Shown here piece after piece: positions 9,645 to 18,099 of a stretch of 64,000 nt of DNA. Source of the stretch: PLanc-01 sp035342095. GTDB lineage: Bacteria > Planctomycetota > Phycisphaerae > Sedimentisphaerales > Anaerobacaceae. The notes under the pieces were generated by a model. It had not been told where the DNA came from, made no database searches, and saw only the letters and a list, made by a program, of their open reading frames with translations. How positions within the stretch are numbered: position 1 is the first letter of the stretch; the number at the start of each line of letters is the position of its first letter. A program made the position numbers and the translations under genes. The DNA is taken from the NCBI GenBank assembly GCA_035342095.1, contig DAOQWL010000013.1, forward strand, positions 1-64,000. The letters are read 5' to 3'.

Positions 9645-9745
9645 GTAGCATGGGCATCTTGCCCATGAGTCGCAGGGCCATCCTGGCCCTGCCAGGACTG
9701 TCTTATCCCACGGGCGGGGCGCCCAGGGTAAGATGCCCGTGCTAC
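9645..9745. repeat. REPIN-like inverted repeat, GTAGCA family
   Basis: The ends GTAGCATGGGCATCTTGCCC (9645-9664) and GGGTAAGATGCCCGTGCTAC (9726-9745) are imperfect reverse complements; smaller palindromes lie between them. It sits in the 383-bp gap 9383-9765, in which I saw nothing else. Confidence 0.75.
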
Positions 9746-9765
9746 TTCTCATACACGTTCTGAGA

Positions 9766-10516
9766 TCACGGCGAAGCAGTCGTTCCGGTCGAGGTTGTGC
9801 CCGGATTCGGCACTGCGCCGGGCCCGGCAAACTCGGGGTCCGATTCGCCCTTCTCGAGCGCGAAGTCGAACCATCGTTTCGCGCCCACGACGTCGCCGCG
9901 AGAGAGACAGACGTTGCCTTTGCCCACATAGCACTCGCGGCACTCCGGATCGGCGAGGATCCCCTTGTCGAACGCGTCGCACGCCTCGTCCATCTTCCGC
10001 TCGGCCAGGAGAATCATCCCGAGCCGGCTCCATGCGGGTCCGCAACTGGAGTCGCAGCGCAGTGCGTGACGCAGGGCCTCCTTCGCGCCGGAAGGGTCGT
10101 CATCCTGCATCCGGCTGACGCCGAGATGATACCAGCTCAGCGGATCATGCTTGCGGAGACGAATGGCTTGCTCGAACTGTCCGCACGCGGTTCGGAACTG
10201 TCCCGCGGCCATCAGGCGATTCCCTTCTCGATTGAGCTCCTGCACCCTGGCCTTGGCCTCCTGCGCCAGGGACAGATCCCAGAACACGCCGCCGGCGTCC
10301 GCGAGGTCGTCGCGCACCTGGGAGAACGGGCACACCGACCCCGGCCGCCAGGTCCAGATACAGGGAGGCGGAACAGTAGGGACATTCGACCACCACGCCG
10401 GAACGATGGGCAGTGTGACTCTGGAATTCCTCGAAGCGCTGACGGATCGCCGGCGCGGGGTCATATGCAAACGACTCATGGCACTCGCAACACTCGAACT
10501 GCTTGCAGTTGCTCAT
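9766..10516 (-). pseudogene. Zinc-ribbon plus TPR protein with apparent frameshift
   Basis: The ATG at 10516 has GAGAGGAA upstream and begins MSNCKQFECCECHE; with VVECPYC about 40 residues later this gives two CxxC pairs, a zinc ribbon. The reading then shifts near 10340 within a GGGG run (minus strand): DLAAG must join SVCPFSQVRDD in the next frame. The second frame encodes about four tetratricopeptide repeats (QFRTACGQFEQAIRL, AKEALRHALRCD, DEACDAFDKGI, AKRWFDFALEKG). Removing one G restores a single ~250-residue protein (751 nt = 250 codons plus one base). It is either a real frameshift or a homopolymer sequencing error. TPRs suggest protein-protein contacts. Confidence 0.75.
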
Positions 10517-10835
10517 TGCAATTCCTCTCTCAATCCAGAGAGATGCCCTCGCCGCGACCTCGGTGCATCCCACGGAACCCGCAGGCCCCCTTTCGTCACC
10601 GCCGGCACTTCCCCGGACCGCGTCGGCACAATGTCGCCCACCATACAACCCATAGGGAGCAGCATTGCCGCGATCATGTTTCTATCTGCTTCGGCACATC
10701 TCGTACTGCCGAGAACTCCACTGGGGGGGTATTGTGCACGGGACGCGTCCCGAAGACAAGAGAAAAATGCGGCGTACACAATCACGGAATCGGCATGGGA
10801 TTGCCCTTTCCGTCTCCGGCGGGTATCGTACCGAC
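10517..10835. other. Intergenic region, nothing recognised
   Basis: Gap between the divergent zinc-ribbon/TPR gene and the small + strand gene. No repeat, RNA or coding frame was convincing. Confidence 0.4.
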
Positions 10836-11150
10836 ATGAATCCGAAAGCCGCGGAAGCCTGGAACTTCGCGATGACGAGACTCGAATCCGCCCGCCAGTA
10901 CCTCGAGCAGGACGAGGATGGCCTGGCCAAGACCGAGATCGCCAAGGCCGTCTACATGGGCGCCGGCGCGATCTACTACCTGTTGGGTCAGGGTCCGCAG
11001 GAGCAAGCGGCCCATCGGGCGGCACAAGGCCTCATCAGCGACATGGCCGACGGGCAGGCCTGTGCCGACGACGCCTATGTCGTCGCCCGCCAGATCCTGA
11101 CCTGCATCGCCAACTTGTCGCCGGAAGAGGACCGGCTCCCCCCGCCGTAG
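10836..11150 (+). CDS. Small hypothetical helical protein
   Basis: 104 residues from ATG 10836, predicted to be almost wholly helical (AAEAWNFAMTRLESARQYL, AKTEIAKAVYMGAGAIYYLL). No signal peptide or known motif. The composition is protein-like, unlike the overlapping frames. An in-frame extension to 10665 is possible but has low-complexity, antisense-like composition. Confidence 0.5.
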   Translation: MNPKAAEAWNFAMTRLESARQYLEQDEDGLAKTEIAKAVYMGAGAIYYLLGQGPQEQAAHRAAQGLISDMADGQACADDAYVVARQILTCIANLSPEEDRLPPP

Positions 11151-11375
11151 GCTCCACCGCGGAGGCACAAGGAACGTGGAGAGAATGGCAATGTAGGGAA
11201 TACCATAAAGACCACAACTAGTCCTCCCATACTCCCAGATCATCCTTCTCTGGGCCCTCAATACGTCTGTGGTGCATCGGGCGAACGCAACGGGGCATCG
11301 GAACGTACTGGAGGAAATGGCAGGCTGCGCTGGGCGTACAAGGTGCGGCTGTACCTTCTCGGCAATGGGGACGGT

Positions 11376-12677
11376 ATGACGCATTACACGTATCTCATCA
11401 TCGGGGGCGGGATGGCGGGCGATGCCGCCGTGCAGGGCATTCGCGATCTCGATCCGCAGGGGAGCATCGGAATGATCGGCGAGGAGAAAGACCCGCCGTA
11501 CAACCGCGCGCCGCTGTCGAAAGGACTCTGGACGGGCCGGGAATCCCTGGAGGCGGTCTGGCGCCGCACGCAGGAGCGCAACGTCAATCTCCACCTGGGG
11601 CGCCGAGCCCAGAAGCTCGACGCGCAGGGTCGCGTGGTGGTCGACGATCATGGCGAGATGTACACCTTCGACAAGCTGCTCCTGGCCACGGGAGGCCGGC
11701 CTCGCCGTTTGCCCTTTGGCCAGGACTCGATCGTCTACTTCCGCACGCTGGAAGACTACCGTCAACTCCGTGCGGCCGCGGAGCAGCGCAGGCGGTTTGC
11801 CGTCATCGGCGGCGGATTCATCGGCTCGGAAATCGCGGCGGCCCTCGCCACGATCGGCAAGGAAGTCACGATGATCTTCCCGGAGATCGGCATCGGCGGG
11901 CACATGTTCCCGCCGGAACTCTACCGGTTCCTGAACAATTATTACCGCCAGAAGGGCGTCCAGGTGCTCAGCGGCGAGTTCGTCAGCGGCGCGCCCCAGA
12001 TCGTTGCCGGCGAGTTCGTCAGTGGACTCGACCGGAGCGGCGACGAGTACGTTCTGCACACCTCCGGCGGGCGGCAGGTGGTCGTCGACGGCATCGTCGC
12101 GGGAATCGGAATCGAGCCCAACACGGACCTGGCGCAACAGGCGAACCTGACCGTGGAAGATGGCATCTGCGTCGACGAATGCCTGCGGACCAGCCATCCG
12201 GACATTTACGCCGCGGGCGATGTCGCGAGGTTCTACAGTCCGGCCCTGGGCAGGAGCCTCCGCGTCGAACATGAGGACAACGCCAATGCGATGGGCCGGA
12301 TGGCGGGCAGGAACATGGCAGGAGCAAGCGAGCCCTACCATTGTTTGCCGTGCTTCCATTCCAAGTTGTTCGACCTGGGCTATGAAGCCGTCGGCCTCGT
12401 GGACTCCCGCCTGCAGACCGCACCCGACTGGGAAGATCCCTTCCACAAAGGCGTCGTCTACTATCTCAAGCAGCACCGGGTTCGCGGCGTGCTGCTCTGG
12501 AACGTCTGGGAGCGGGCCAATGCCGCCCGCGACCTGGTCGCAACGATGCAGCAGTTGCACCCGGAGAGCCTCAAGGGCCGCCTGGTCGCTGCGACGAAGG
12601 GCATGCGATGGAGCCCCACTCCCAGGGTTTGCCCCCAGAGACCCACGGCGTCCCGGGCGCGGACGTACGGCTTCTGA
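11376..12677 (+). CDS. FAD-dependent pyridine nucleotide-disulfide oxidoreductase (AIF/ferredoxin-reductase type)
   Basis: 433 residues from ATG 11376. The FAD-binding Rossmann loop is at the N terminus (LIIGGGMAGDAAV), followed by NRAPLSKGLW, a typical ferredoxin-reductase motif. The NAD(P)H-binding loop is AVIGGGFIGSEIA and the second FAD contact is DIYAAGDVARF. This order fits rubredoxin/ferredoxin reductases and bacterial AIF-like proteins without redox cysteines; FHSKLFDLGYEAVG belongs to their C-terminal domain. The electron partner is not encoded nearby. The last ~25 residues are arginine- and proline-rich and may be read-through beyond the conserved end. Confidence 0.9.
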   Translation: MTHYTYLIIGGGMAGDAAVQGIRDLDPQGSIGMIGEEKDPPYNRAPLSKGLWTGRESLEAVWRRTQERNVNLHLGRRAQKLDAQGRVVVDDHGEMYTFDKLLLATGGRPRRLPFGQDSIVYFRTLEDYRQLRAAAEQRRRFAVIGGGFIGSEIAAALATIGKEVTMIFPEIGIGGHMFPPELYRFLNNYYRQKGVQVLSGEFVSGAPQIVAGEFVSGLDRSGDEYVLHTSGGRQVVVDGIVAGIGIEPNTDLAQQANLTVEDGICVDECLRTSHPDIYAAGDVARFYSPALGRSLRVEHEDNANAMGRMAGRNMAGASEPYHCLPCFHSKLFDLGYEAVGLVDSRLQTAPDWEDPFHKGVVYYLKQHRVRGVLLWNVWERANAARDLVATMQQLHPESLKGRLVAATKGMRWSPTPRVCPQRPTASRARTYGF

Positions 12678-12692
12678 CGTCCGCCCTCGGCA

Positions 12693-12935
12693 TCACAGGC
12701 TTCCCGGCTTGGCTTCTATCGCCTGCTGGGGTGTCTCCGCCAACTTACGTTTCTCCCTCATCCGGCGTCCTTCCTCGACCTTGGCGTCGATCCACTTCAT
12801 GTATTCCGGATACGCCTCGCGGTAATCCGTATCAAAGAACAGGTGATCTCGTTCACGGTCTGCAGCCTGCGCCAGGTTCCTCGTAGATGCCATGAACCGC
12901 ACGATGGGGGGGTAGAACAACGGCACCCGCGACAA
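12693..12935 (-). CDS. Small hypothetical protein
   Basis: 80 residues if GTG 12935 is used, or fewer from the ATG within RFMAST. The charged stretch DTDYREAYPEYMKWIDAKVEEGRRMREKRK (shown here as a description: acidic, then basic) looks like a genuine helical protein. The start is unclear and a run of seven C near 12905 could hide a frameshift. It lies just downstream of the retropepsin-like gene on the same strand. Confidence 0.4.
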   Translation of the reverse strand: MSRVPLFYPPIVRFMASTRNLAQAADRERDHLFFDTDYREAYPEYMKWIDAKVEEGRRMREKRKLAETPQQAIEAKPGSL

Positions 12936-12977
12936 CCGGAACTGCCGTAAGCACCGCCTATACGAGTAGTTTCCGAC

Positions 12978-13436
12978 TCATCTTCGTCGCCTCTCCGCGG
13001 GTCCTCGAAGCGAGAAGACTTCCCGAGGATAGTCAATCTCAAGCACAAAGGACTTGAGGAAATCGCCCACACCGAGAAGGAAGCATTCACAGCCTTGGAT
13101 GAAATCGATGGAGGTCTCCCGTTGTGTGTAAAGAACGACCTGTCCAGGCAACCCGTCGGGACGCACAGACAACACCTCAATGCACGACGTGTGCGAGTAG
13201 GCCCAGGTCGTCCCGCTGGCCGTGCGCACCGTCTTTCTGGCCAGACCCTTTCGCAGCCTGTGCCCCAGATGAGGTGCAATCGAAGCCGGAAACGCACATT
13301 CATCGGCACCCGTATCTACAACCGCCTTCACAACGATTGGGGATACGTCTGCTTGAGCATTGCTCACGGGAATCCACAACATGGGGCGCGAACAGTTGGG
13401 CGCAATCCGTGTGAATGGATACTGTCGGATAGGCAT
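12978..13436 (-). CDS. Retropepsin-like aspartic protease
   Basis: 152 residues from ATG 13436. The active-site motif AVVDTGADECAFPASIA matches the D-T/S-G signature of retropepsin-like proteases, followed by LGHRL. The family acts as a dimer, one DTG per chain, which fits the short length. The C-terminal part (CFLLGVGDFLKSFVLEID) holds the hydrophobic-hydrophobic-Gly-type strand common to these folds. It starts 5 nt after the stop of the DUF5678-type gene, so the two are an operon. The substrate is unknown. Confidence 0.8.
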   Translation of the reverse strand: MPIRQYPFTRIAPNCSRPMLWIPVSNAQADVSPIVVKAVVDTGADECAFPASIAPHLGHRLRKGLARKTVRTASGTTWAYSHTSCIEVLSVRPDGLPGQVVLYTQRETSIDFIQGCECFLLGVGDFLKSFVLEIDYPREVFSLRGPAERRRR

Positions 13437-13441
13437 TGTCG

Positions 13442-13687
13442 TCAGTAGACCAGAGACTCGTTGCTTTTCGGAACGAAGACGATGGCCGGCACTTTGACGC
13501 CGAGTTTTCGAGCCCGGGCGACTACCGCACCGGCGTTTCTTCCTGAGGCAACAACCTTCTTGCCAGCCGCAGGATCGAAAGCCACGTACCTGCCTTCGTA
13601 CTTGGCATCGGCCACAAGCCCCTCGGCCCTCTGGTTCTTCTTGGCCACAGCGGTACCCCACAAAAACAGATCGCCCTCTCGATTCAT
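13442..13687 (-). CDS. DUF5678-type small protein
   Basis: 81 residues. The segment YEGRYVAFDPA, then VVASGRNAGAVVARARKLG and PAIVFVPK, is the pattern of the DUF5678 family, small proteins of unknown function often found beside retropepsin-like genes. It is co-transcribed with the protease at 12978 with a 5-nt spacer. Confidence 0.65.
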   Translation of the reverse strand: MNREGDLFLWGTAVAKKNQRAEGLVADAKYEGRYVAFDPAAGKKVVASGRNAGAVVARARKLGVKVPAIVFVPKSNESLVY

Positions 13688-13777
13688 ACCTCAATCATAC
13701 CGAATCAGAGCCATAGTGTCAACACGCAGCAGAGCGGCACGATATGCACATTCTCTGTTGCCGGTCCTATCGTCGTC

Positions 13778-15370
13778 TCACTCGACGATCAAGCGTTTCT
13801 CCGTCCCGGCGGGGAGCATGATGCCCATACCCTCGTGGAGCTGCTTGCCGGTGCGGGTGGCCTTCGAGCCGGAGTCGAGGTCGCGAATCGTGTATTCCTT
13901 TGCCGACTCGACCGTGAACCACTCGGGCAGCGTGTTCATTCGTGGCCAGTCCTGCGCGAAGCCCATGTACACCTTGTGGCGCGGGATGTCGAAGCAGAGC
14001 CTGCCCGACCAGTCCTTGTCCGACTTCATCGCGATCACCAGGCCATCGCCTGTGCGAACGGCGCCGACTTGAAGCCCTTTTTGCCAGGGTCGGGCGATGA
14101 CGCCCTGCGTGTGCATCAGCGAGTGCATGAGGACCGTGCGGACGCCGTTGGATTCGAGCTTCATCGTGCCCCAGAGCTTTGCGGTCTCCAGGGGCTCGTT
14201 CGACCGCGTGACGCTGCGGGCCATCTCGCGATCCACCCACTGGAAGCCCTCCTGGACCGGGACGCGGCTGAGCAGGTAGATCGCGCCCTCGATGGAGTCC
14301 GCGAAACCATCGATGGAGTAGTTGCCCTCCCAGTTGTAGTTGTCGTAGGTCGGCTTCATGAGGTTTCGCAGCGTCTGCTCGACCTGCGTGCGGTAGACCG
14401 ACCGACCGACCGCCATGTCATAGCAGAGGTAGCCGACGTAGTTGTAGCCCCAGCCGTCGCTGAGCAGGCCCCACCAGCCGTCGCGGCGGGTGACGTGGTT
14501 GTACATCAGGCCGTCCTCGTTGCAGCCCTGGGCGAGGACCGCGTCAAACATGCGTTTGAGCTTGGGCTCGTATTCTTTGGCCTTGGGCCGGTTCGTCTGC
14601 TGCTCGACCGCCAGGAGCAGGCCCAGTCCGCCGAGGATCTCGCAGCCGTGATCGCGGAGCCGCTCGGGCACATAGTCCGGCTGGGCGAAGTAGTAATCCG
14701 CGAGCCGCTCCGCCCACACGACGAACTCCTCGCGTCCGGTCATCGTGAACAATCGCGGCAGGCTCTGGAGGTTGTCGCCGTTGACCTCGACGTTCATCGA
14801 CGGGACCTTGCCGAACGGCGTGTCGATCCTCGCGCTGCCCCACAGGTCCTCCTCGATGGCGACCATCCGGTCGAACCATTCGTCCTTGCCGGTGACCTCG
14901 ACGACCGCGACAAGCCCGTCCTTGACGTACTCGGACGCCTGGAAGACGATTTCGTCGTAGTTCGGGACAAGCTTCTTCCCGTGGCGCCAATCGTACGGGA
15001 CCGGGACGCGGTCGAGATGATTGCACAGTTTCTGCTCGACGTGCAGGACGTTCCGCACCGGGCCGTTCAGGGCGTCGAGATCGACGACGAACGCCGCCCA
15101 GCACAAGAAGGGATAGCAGTCGGCCGCGGTATCCCGGTAATCCCAGTTCCCGTCGGCGGGATAGAGCCCGGTGTTCGGATCGATCACCGGCAGCGCCGTC
15201 TCGTGCAGCCATCGCTGCACCTTGCTCAGCGCATACCCCGCGATCTGGCCCGACCGCGTCGCCTGGTCGAAGACAGCCTGATCGACCTGCGGCTGAGCGC
15301 CGACCGACACGACCATACCAAGAGACATCACCACAGAGACACAGAGGACACGGAGAAGCGTAGAAATCAT
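13778..15370 (-). CDS. Exported six-hairpin (alpha/alpha toroid) glycosidase-like protein
   Basis: 530 residues. A signal peptide (MISTLLRVLCVSVVMS, cleaved near VGAQ) is followed by repeated helical hairpins with aromatic and acidic residues (NWDYRDTAADCYPFLCW, WWGLLSDGWGYNYVGYL, NYSIDGFADSIEGAIYLL). This matches the alpha/alpha-toroid fold of unsaturated glucuronyl hydrolases and related glycosidases; I cannot assign a family number or substrate. Unusually, codons 5-14 of the signal peptide are encoded by the inverted repeat that bounds the adjacent GxxExxY unit. Its start overlaps the stop of the GxxExxY gene by 4 nt. Confidence 0.8.
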   Translation of the reverse strand: MISTLLRVLCVSVVMSLGMVVSVGAQPQVDQAVFDQATRSGQIAGYALSKVQRWLHETALPVIDPNTGLYPADGNWDYRDTAADCYPFLCWAAFVVDLDALNGPVRNVLHVEQKLCNHLDRVPVPYDWRHGKKLVPNYDEIVFQASEYVKDGLVAVVEVTGKDEWFDRMVAIEEDLWGSARIDTPFGKVPSMNVEVNGDNLQSLPRLFTMTGREEFVVWAERLADYYFAQPDYVPERLRDHGCEILGGLGLLLAVEQQTNRPKAKEYEPKLKRMFDAVLAQGCNEDGLMYNHVTRRDGWWGLLSDGWGYNYVGYLCYDMAVGRSVYRTQVEQTLRNLMKPTYDNYNWEGNYSIDGFADSIEGAIYLLSRVPVQEGFQWVDREMARSVTRSNEPLETAKLWGTMKLESNGVRTVLMHSLMHTQGVIARPWQKGLQVGAVRTGDGLVIAMKSDKDWSGRLCFDIPRHKVYMGFAQDWPRMNTLPEWFTVESAKEYTIRDLDSGSKATRTGKQLHEGMGIMLPAGTEKRLIVE

Positions 15371-15777
15371 AGGACCCTCCGACGAATGCCGTTCTTCAGA
15401 ACGGAGACATTGAAATTGATCAGCAGGCCGACTTTCCAGCCGCCTATACGCAAGTACGTCAACAACTGAGCTTCATGAATGGGTTCAATGGCTGTGATCG
15501 CTTTGATCTCCACGACAACAGCATTCTCGACGAGAAGGTCAAGGCGATAGCCACACTCAAGCCGAATTCCCCTGTACTCGACAGGCAGTGCCCGTTGTCG
15601 TTCAACGGATAGACCGGCGAGCTTGAGATCATGGCACAGACACTCTTCATACGCCGATTCCAGCAGGCCGGGCCCGAGGGCTCGATGCACCTCGATGGCA
15701 GCGCCGATGATCTGCTCAGTGATCTCATTCACATCCACCATTCTCTTCCTCTCCGTGTCCTCTGTGTCTCTGTGGTG
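15329..15777. mobile_element. Candidate GxxExxY unit bounded by perfect 28-bp inverted repeats
   Basis: Positions 15329-15356 and 15750-15777 are exact reverse complements over 28 bp (left arm starts CACCACAGAGACACAGAGG). They enclose a single gene, the GxxExxY protein. Solo or degenerate copies of the same repeat occur at 17530-17557, 44534-44560, 44584-44607 and 51797-51823. No transposase or target-site duplication was seen, so mobility is inferred. Confidence 0.55.
15367..15741 (-). CDS. GxxExxY protein (PD-(D/E)XK superfamily-like)
   Basis: 124 residues, the usual length. The name-giving motif is GLLESAYEECL. A nuclease-like core follows: VEYRGIRLECGYRLDLLVEN, then VVEIKAI, i.e. D-x(n)-ExK, as in PD-(D/E)XK enzymes. 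The biochemical role is unknown. It overlaps the glycosidase-like gene by 4 nt and lies between the two arms of the inverted repeat. Confidence 0.88.
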   Translation of the reverse strand: MVDVNEITEQIIGAAIEVHRALGPGLLESAYEECLCHDLKLAGLSVERQRALPVEYRGIRLECGYRLDLLVENAVVVEIKAITAIEPIHEAQLLTYLRIGGWKVGLLINFNVSVLKNGIRRRVL

Positions 15778-17571
15778 CTACGGTCTTCCCACGCCGCGGG
15801 CTGCCAACTCCTTCAGCTCGGGCAGGTGCTCCGTGTACACGCCGCGAGGCGTCGTGTTGCGATTCCTGCAGATCGAGGCGGCCATGCCGACGACCTCGCC
15901 CATCATGCCGCCCGTTCGCATCACGCGGACGGTGCCCAGCGCGACGTGCGTCACGCTGATGTCACGACCCGCCATGAAGAGGTTCTCGACGTTCCGCGAG
16001 TACAGGCATCGATACGGGATCGGGTACGGCTTGATCGCGGGCGTCTTGCAGATCGTCTTGAACTCCTCGCCGGGGAAGTGCTCCGTGTTCTTCGGATCGG
16101 GGTAGTGCAGGTCGAGCGACCACGTCGTCGTCACGAAGGCGTCCGGATACGGACGCTGTTCCTGGACGTCCTGCTGGCAGAGGATCACGTCGCCCAGCAG
16201 CCGGCGGGACTCCCGCTTGCCCGCGATGTACGCGACCCAGGAGAGCTGGCGATTCGCGTATTTCGCCTTGTCGGAGCTGCGGTTCTTGAGGAAGGACCAG
16301 TTGCCGTAGACGGCGCGGAACCCGTGATCGCGGATCGACTCGAAGTCCGCGATCTGGTCCTTGTTCAGGCCGGTCTCCCAGTTCCAGTCGCCCCGCGTGG
16401 CCCGCTCGCAACTGGCGTCCGTGAAGCCGAGCGCCCAGGGACACTCGGGAAACGACGTCGGCCTGAGCGTCTCGACCGTGTACCACTGAACCGAGGCGCC
16501 CATCGTCATCTGGTCCGCCTCCTGCGGCGCGAGCGTCTCGTGCGTCTGGTCCCGGCCCTCGCGACCCATGCGATAATCCGCGCCCGCCAGGAAGCCAACG
16601 GTCCCGTCCCCTGTGCAATCGGCAAACAGCGGTGCGAAGAAGCGCATGTCGCGACCGGTCCGAATGTCCCTCGCGATCACAGCGACGATCCGGTCGCCTT
16701 GCTTCTCTACGCGATACGCGTGCACATTGAGGAACAGGTGGAGCGTGGGCTCCGCTCGGACGATGCGGAGCTTCTTCTCGTCGTTGTAGAAGCCCGCGGC
16801 CTGGGCATTGCCCTGGTTGTCCGGGTCCAGCTCGCGGACCACGTCGCCGATTCGCGGATACGGCGGCAGATTGATCTGCCCGTTGAGGTGTACGCGGACC
16901 TCGGAACTGTTGTTGCCGCCCAGGACGGGCCGATCGTGGACGAGGGCCACGTTCAGTCCCAGCCTCGCGGCGGAGATCGCGGCGCAGGTCCCCGCCATCC
17001 CGCCGCCGACCACGACGAGGTCGAATTGTCCCGCGTCCAGGGGTGTGCCCCCCTGCCGGAAGGCAGCCAGCGCATCGCCTTCCGGCGGCGCAGCCCCCGG
17101 ATCGCTCGTGAACGCAATCGCGTCGCAGCGACCCTCGAAGCCGGTCAGGTCGTGCAGCGCAAGCTTGACCTTGTCCTTCCTGATCTCGACCTGGCCGCCC
17201 TCCTGCCAGTGCCATGCGGCCCCTTCCGTGCCGAACGTGGGATCCAGCGGCACGCCGTCGAGGAGGACCTGGAACCTGCCCGGCGCATCGGGCCCGTTGC
17301 ACGACGGGACCCAATTCCGCGTGCGGACCCAGACGCGATATCGGCCCGCCGGCATCGCGACCAGCGTCACGGCGTCCTCGACCGGTGTGCCCAGCCCGTG
17401 CGAGAGCAGCATGGGCGAGCCCATCTGGTCCATGAACTGCTGATCGACGACCCAGCCGCCGAGATCGTCGAAGCCCTCCGCTTCTACCAGGATCTGTCCG
17501 GCGGCCAGCGTCGCAAAGAACGACGGGATCACCACAGAGGCACAGAGGGCACGGAGAAGAACCGAATTCAT
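15778..17571 (-). CDS. Exported FAD-dependent oxidoreductase
   Basis: 597 residues. A signal peptide (MNSVLLRALCASVVIPSFF, cleaved near AAGQ) precedes a beta-rich domain at ~28-160 (LVEAEGFDDLGGW, GRYRVWVRTRNW, VKLALHDLTGF), which resembles golvesin/xly CBM-like domains. The FAD Rossmann loop is at 189-194 (LVVVGGGMAGTCAAI), with VLGGNNSSEVRV and a C-terminal LFMAGRDISVTHVALGTVRVM. This is the FAD_oxidored family, frequent in planctomycetes beside glycoside hydrolases. Residues 4-14 of the signal peptide come from a copy of the 28-bp repeat (17530-17557). Confidence 0.87.
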   Translation of the reverse strand: MNSVLLRALCASVVIPSFFATLAAGQILVEAEGFDDLGGWVVDQQFMDQMGSPMLLSHGLGTPVEDAVTLVAMPAGRYRVWVRTRNWVPSCNGPDAPGRFQVLLDGVPLDPTFGTEGAAWHWQEGGQVEIRKDKVKLALHDLTGFEGRCDAIAFTSDPGAAPPEGDALAAFRQGGTPLDAGQFDLVVVGGGMAGTCAAISAARLGLNVALVHDRPVLGGNNSSEVRVHLNGQINLPPYPRIGDVVRELDPDNQGNAQAAGFYNDEKKLRIVRAEPTLHLFLNVHAYRVEKQGDRIVAVIARDIRTGRDMRFFAPLFADCTGDGTVGFLAGADYRMGREGRDQTHETLAPQEADQMTMGASVQWYTVETLRPTSFPECPWALGFTDASCERATRGDWNWETGLNKDQIADFESIRDHGFRAVYGNWSFLKNRSSDKAKYANRQLSWVAYIAGKRESRRLLGDVILCQQDVQEQRPYPDAFVTTTWSLDLHYPDPKNTEHFPGEEFKTICKTPAIKPYPIPYRCLYSRNVENLFMAGRDISVTHVALGTVRVMRTGGMMGEVVGMAASICRNRNTTPRGVYTEHLPELKELAARGVGRP

Positions 17572-17586
17572 GCAATCCTCCGATCA

Positions 17587-17657
17587 TGTAGGGTGCGTAT
17601 CACGCACCATTCAAACACCGCATGGAACAGAAGATGGTGCGTGGTACGCACCCTACA
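17587..17657. repeat. REP-like stem-loop, GTAGGGTGCGTA family
   Basis: 17587-17610 and 17634-17657 form a 24-bp inverted repeat with one mismatch and a 23-bp loop. Each arm also contains a small palindrome (GGTGCGTatcACGCACC). It fills the gap between rpiB and the FAD oxidoreductase and contributes the rpiB stop codon. Confidence 0.85.
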
Positions 17658-18099
17658 CAGAGCACTTGTCGAGCGCCGCGAGCTTCTCGATCCGACGGGC
17701 ATGGCGGCCGCCGTCGAACGGAGTCACCAGCCAGATGTCGATCATCTTCAGCGCCAGCTCGATGGACACCATCCTCGCGCCGATGGAGATGGCGTTCGCG
17801 TCGTTGTGGGCCCGGCTCAGGCGGGCCAGCTCCTCGTTCCAGCAGACGGCGCAGCGGATGCCGCGGACCTTGTTGGCGACGATGGTTTCGCCGTTGCCGC
17901 TGCCGCCCAGGACGATGGCCCGGTCGCACTCGCCCCGCGCAACGGCCAGGGCCGCCGGATAGATGAAATCCGGATAGTCGCACGATTCGGCGGAGAAGGT
18001 CCCGAAGTCTTTCACCTCGTGGCCCCGCTCGACCAGGTGCTTCTTGATCCGTTCCTTGTACTCGTATCCTGCGTGATCCGTGCCCAATGCGATCTTCAT
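17653..18099 (-). CDS. rpiB: Ribose 5-phosphate isomerase B
   Basis: 148 residues, typical length. It interconverts ribose 5-phosphate and ribulose 5-phosphate. MKIALGTDHAGYEYKE holds the phosphate and substrate residues (Asp8, His9), CDYPDFIYP the next block. The active-site loop is GGSGNGETIVANKVRGIRCA, which has Glu in place of the E. coli-type GxGxGMSI loop; this is the actinobacterial (M. tuberculosis) arrangement in which a Glu is the base. HNDANAISIGARM is conserved. The tag stop is supplied by the right arm of a REP-like repeat. Upstream of a lone promoter region; not clearly in an operon. Confidence 0.95.
   Translation of the reverse strand: MKIALGTDHAGYEYKERIKKHLVERGHEVKDFGTFSAESCDYPDFIYPAALAVARGECDRAIVLGGSGNGETIVANKVRGIRCAVCWNEELARLSRAHNDANAISIGARMVSIELALKMIDIWLVTPFDGGRHARRIEKLAALDKCSV

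Noticed and set aside
10782..12560. 592-codon minus-strand open frame
   Set aside because: Antisense to the FAD reductase, whose cofactor motifs are unambiguous.
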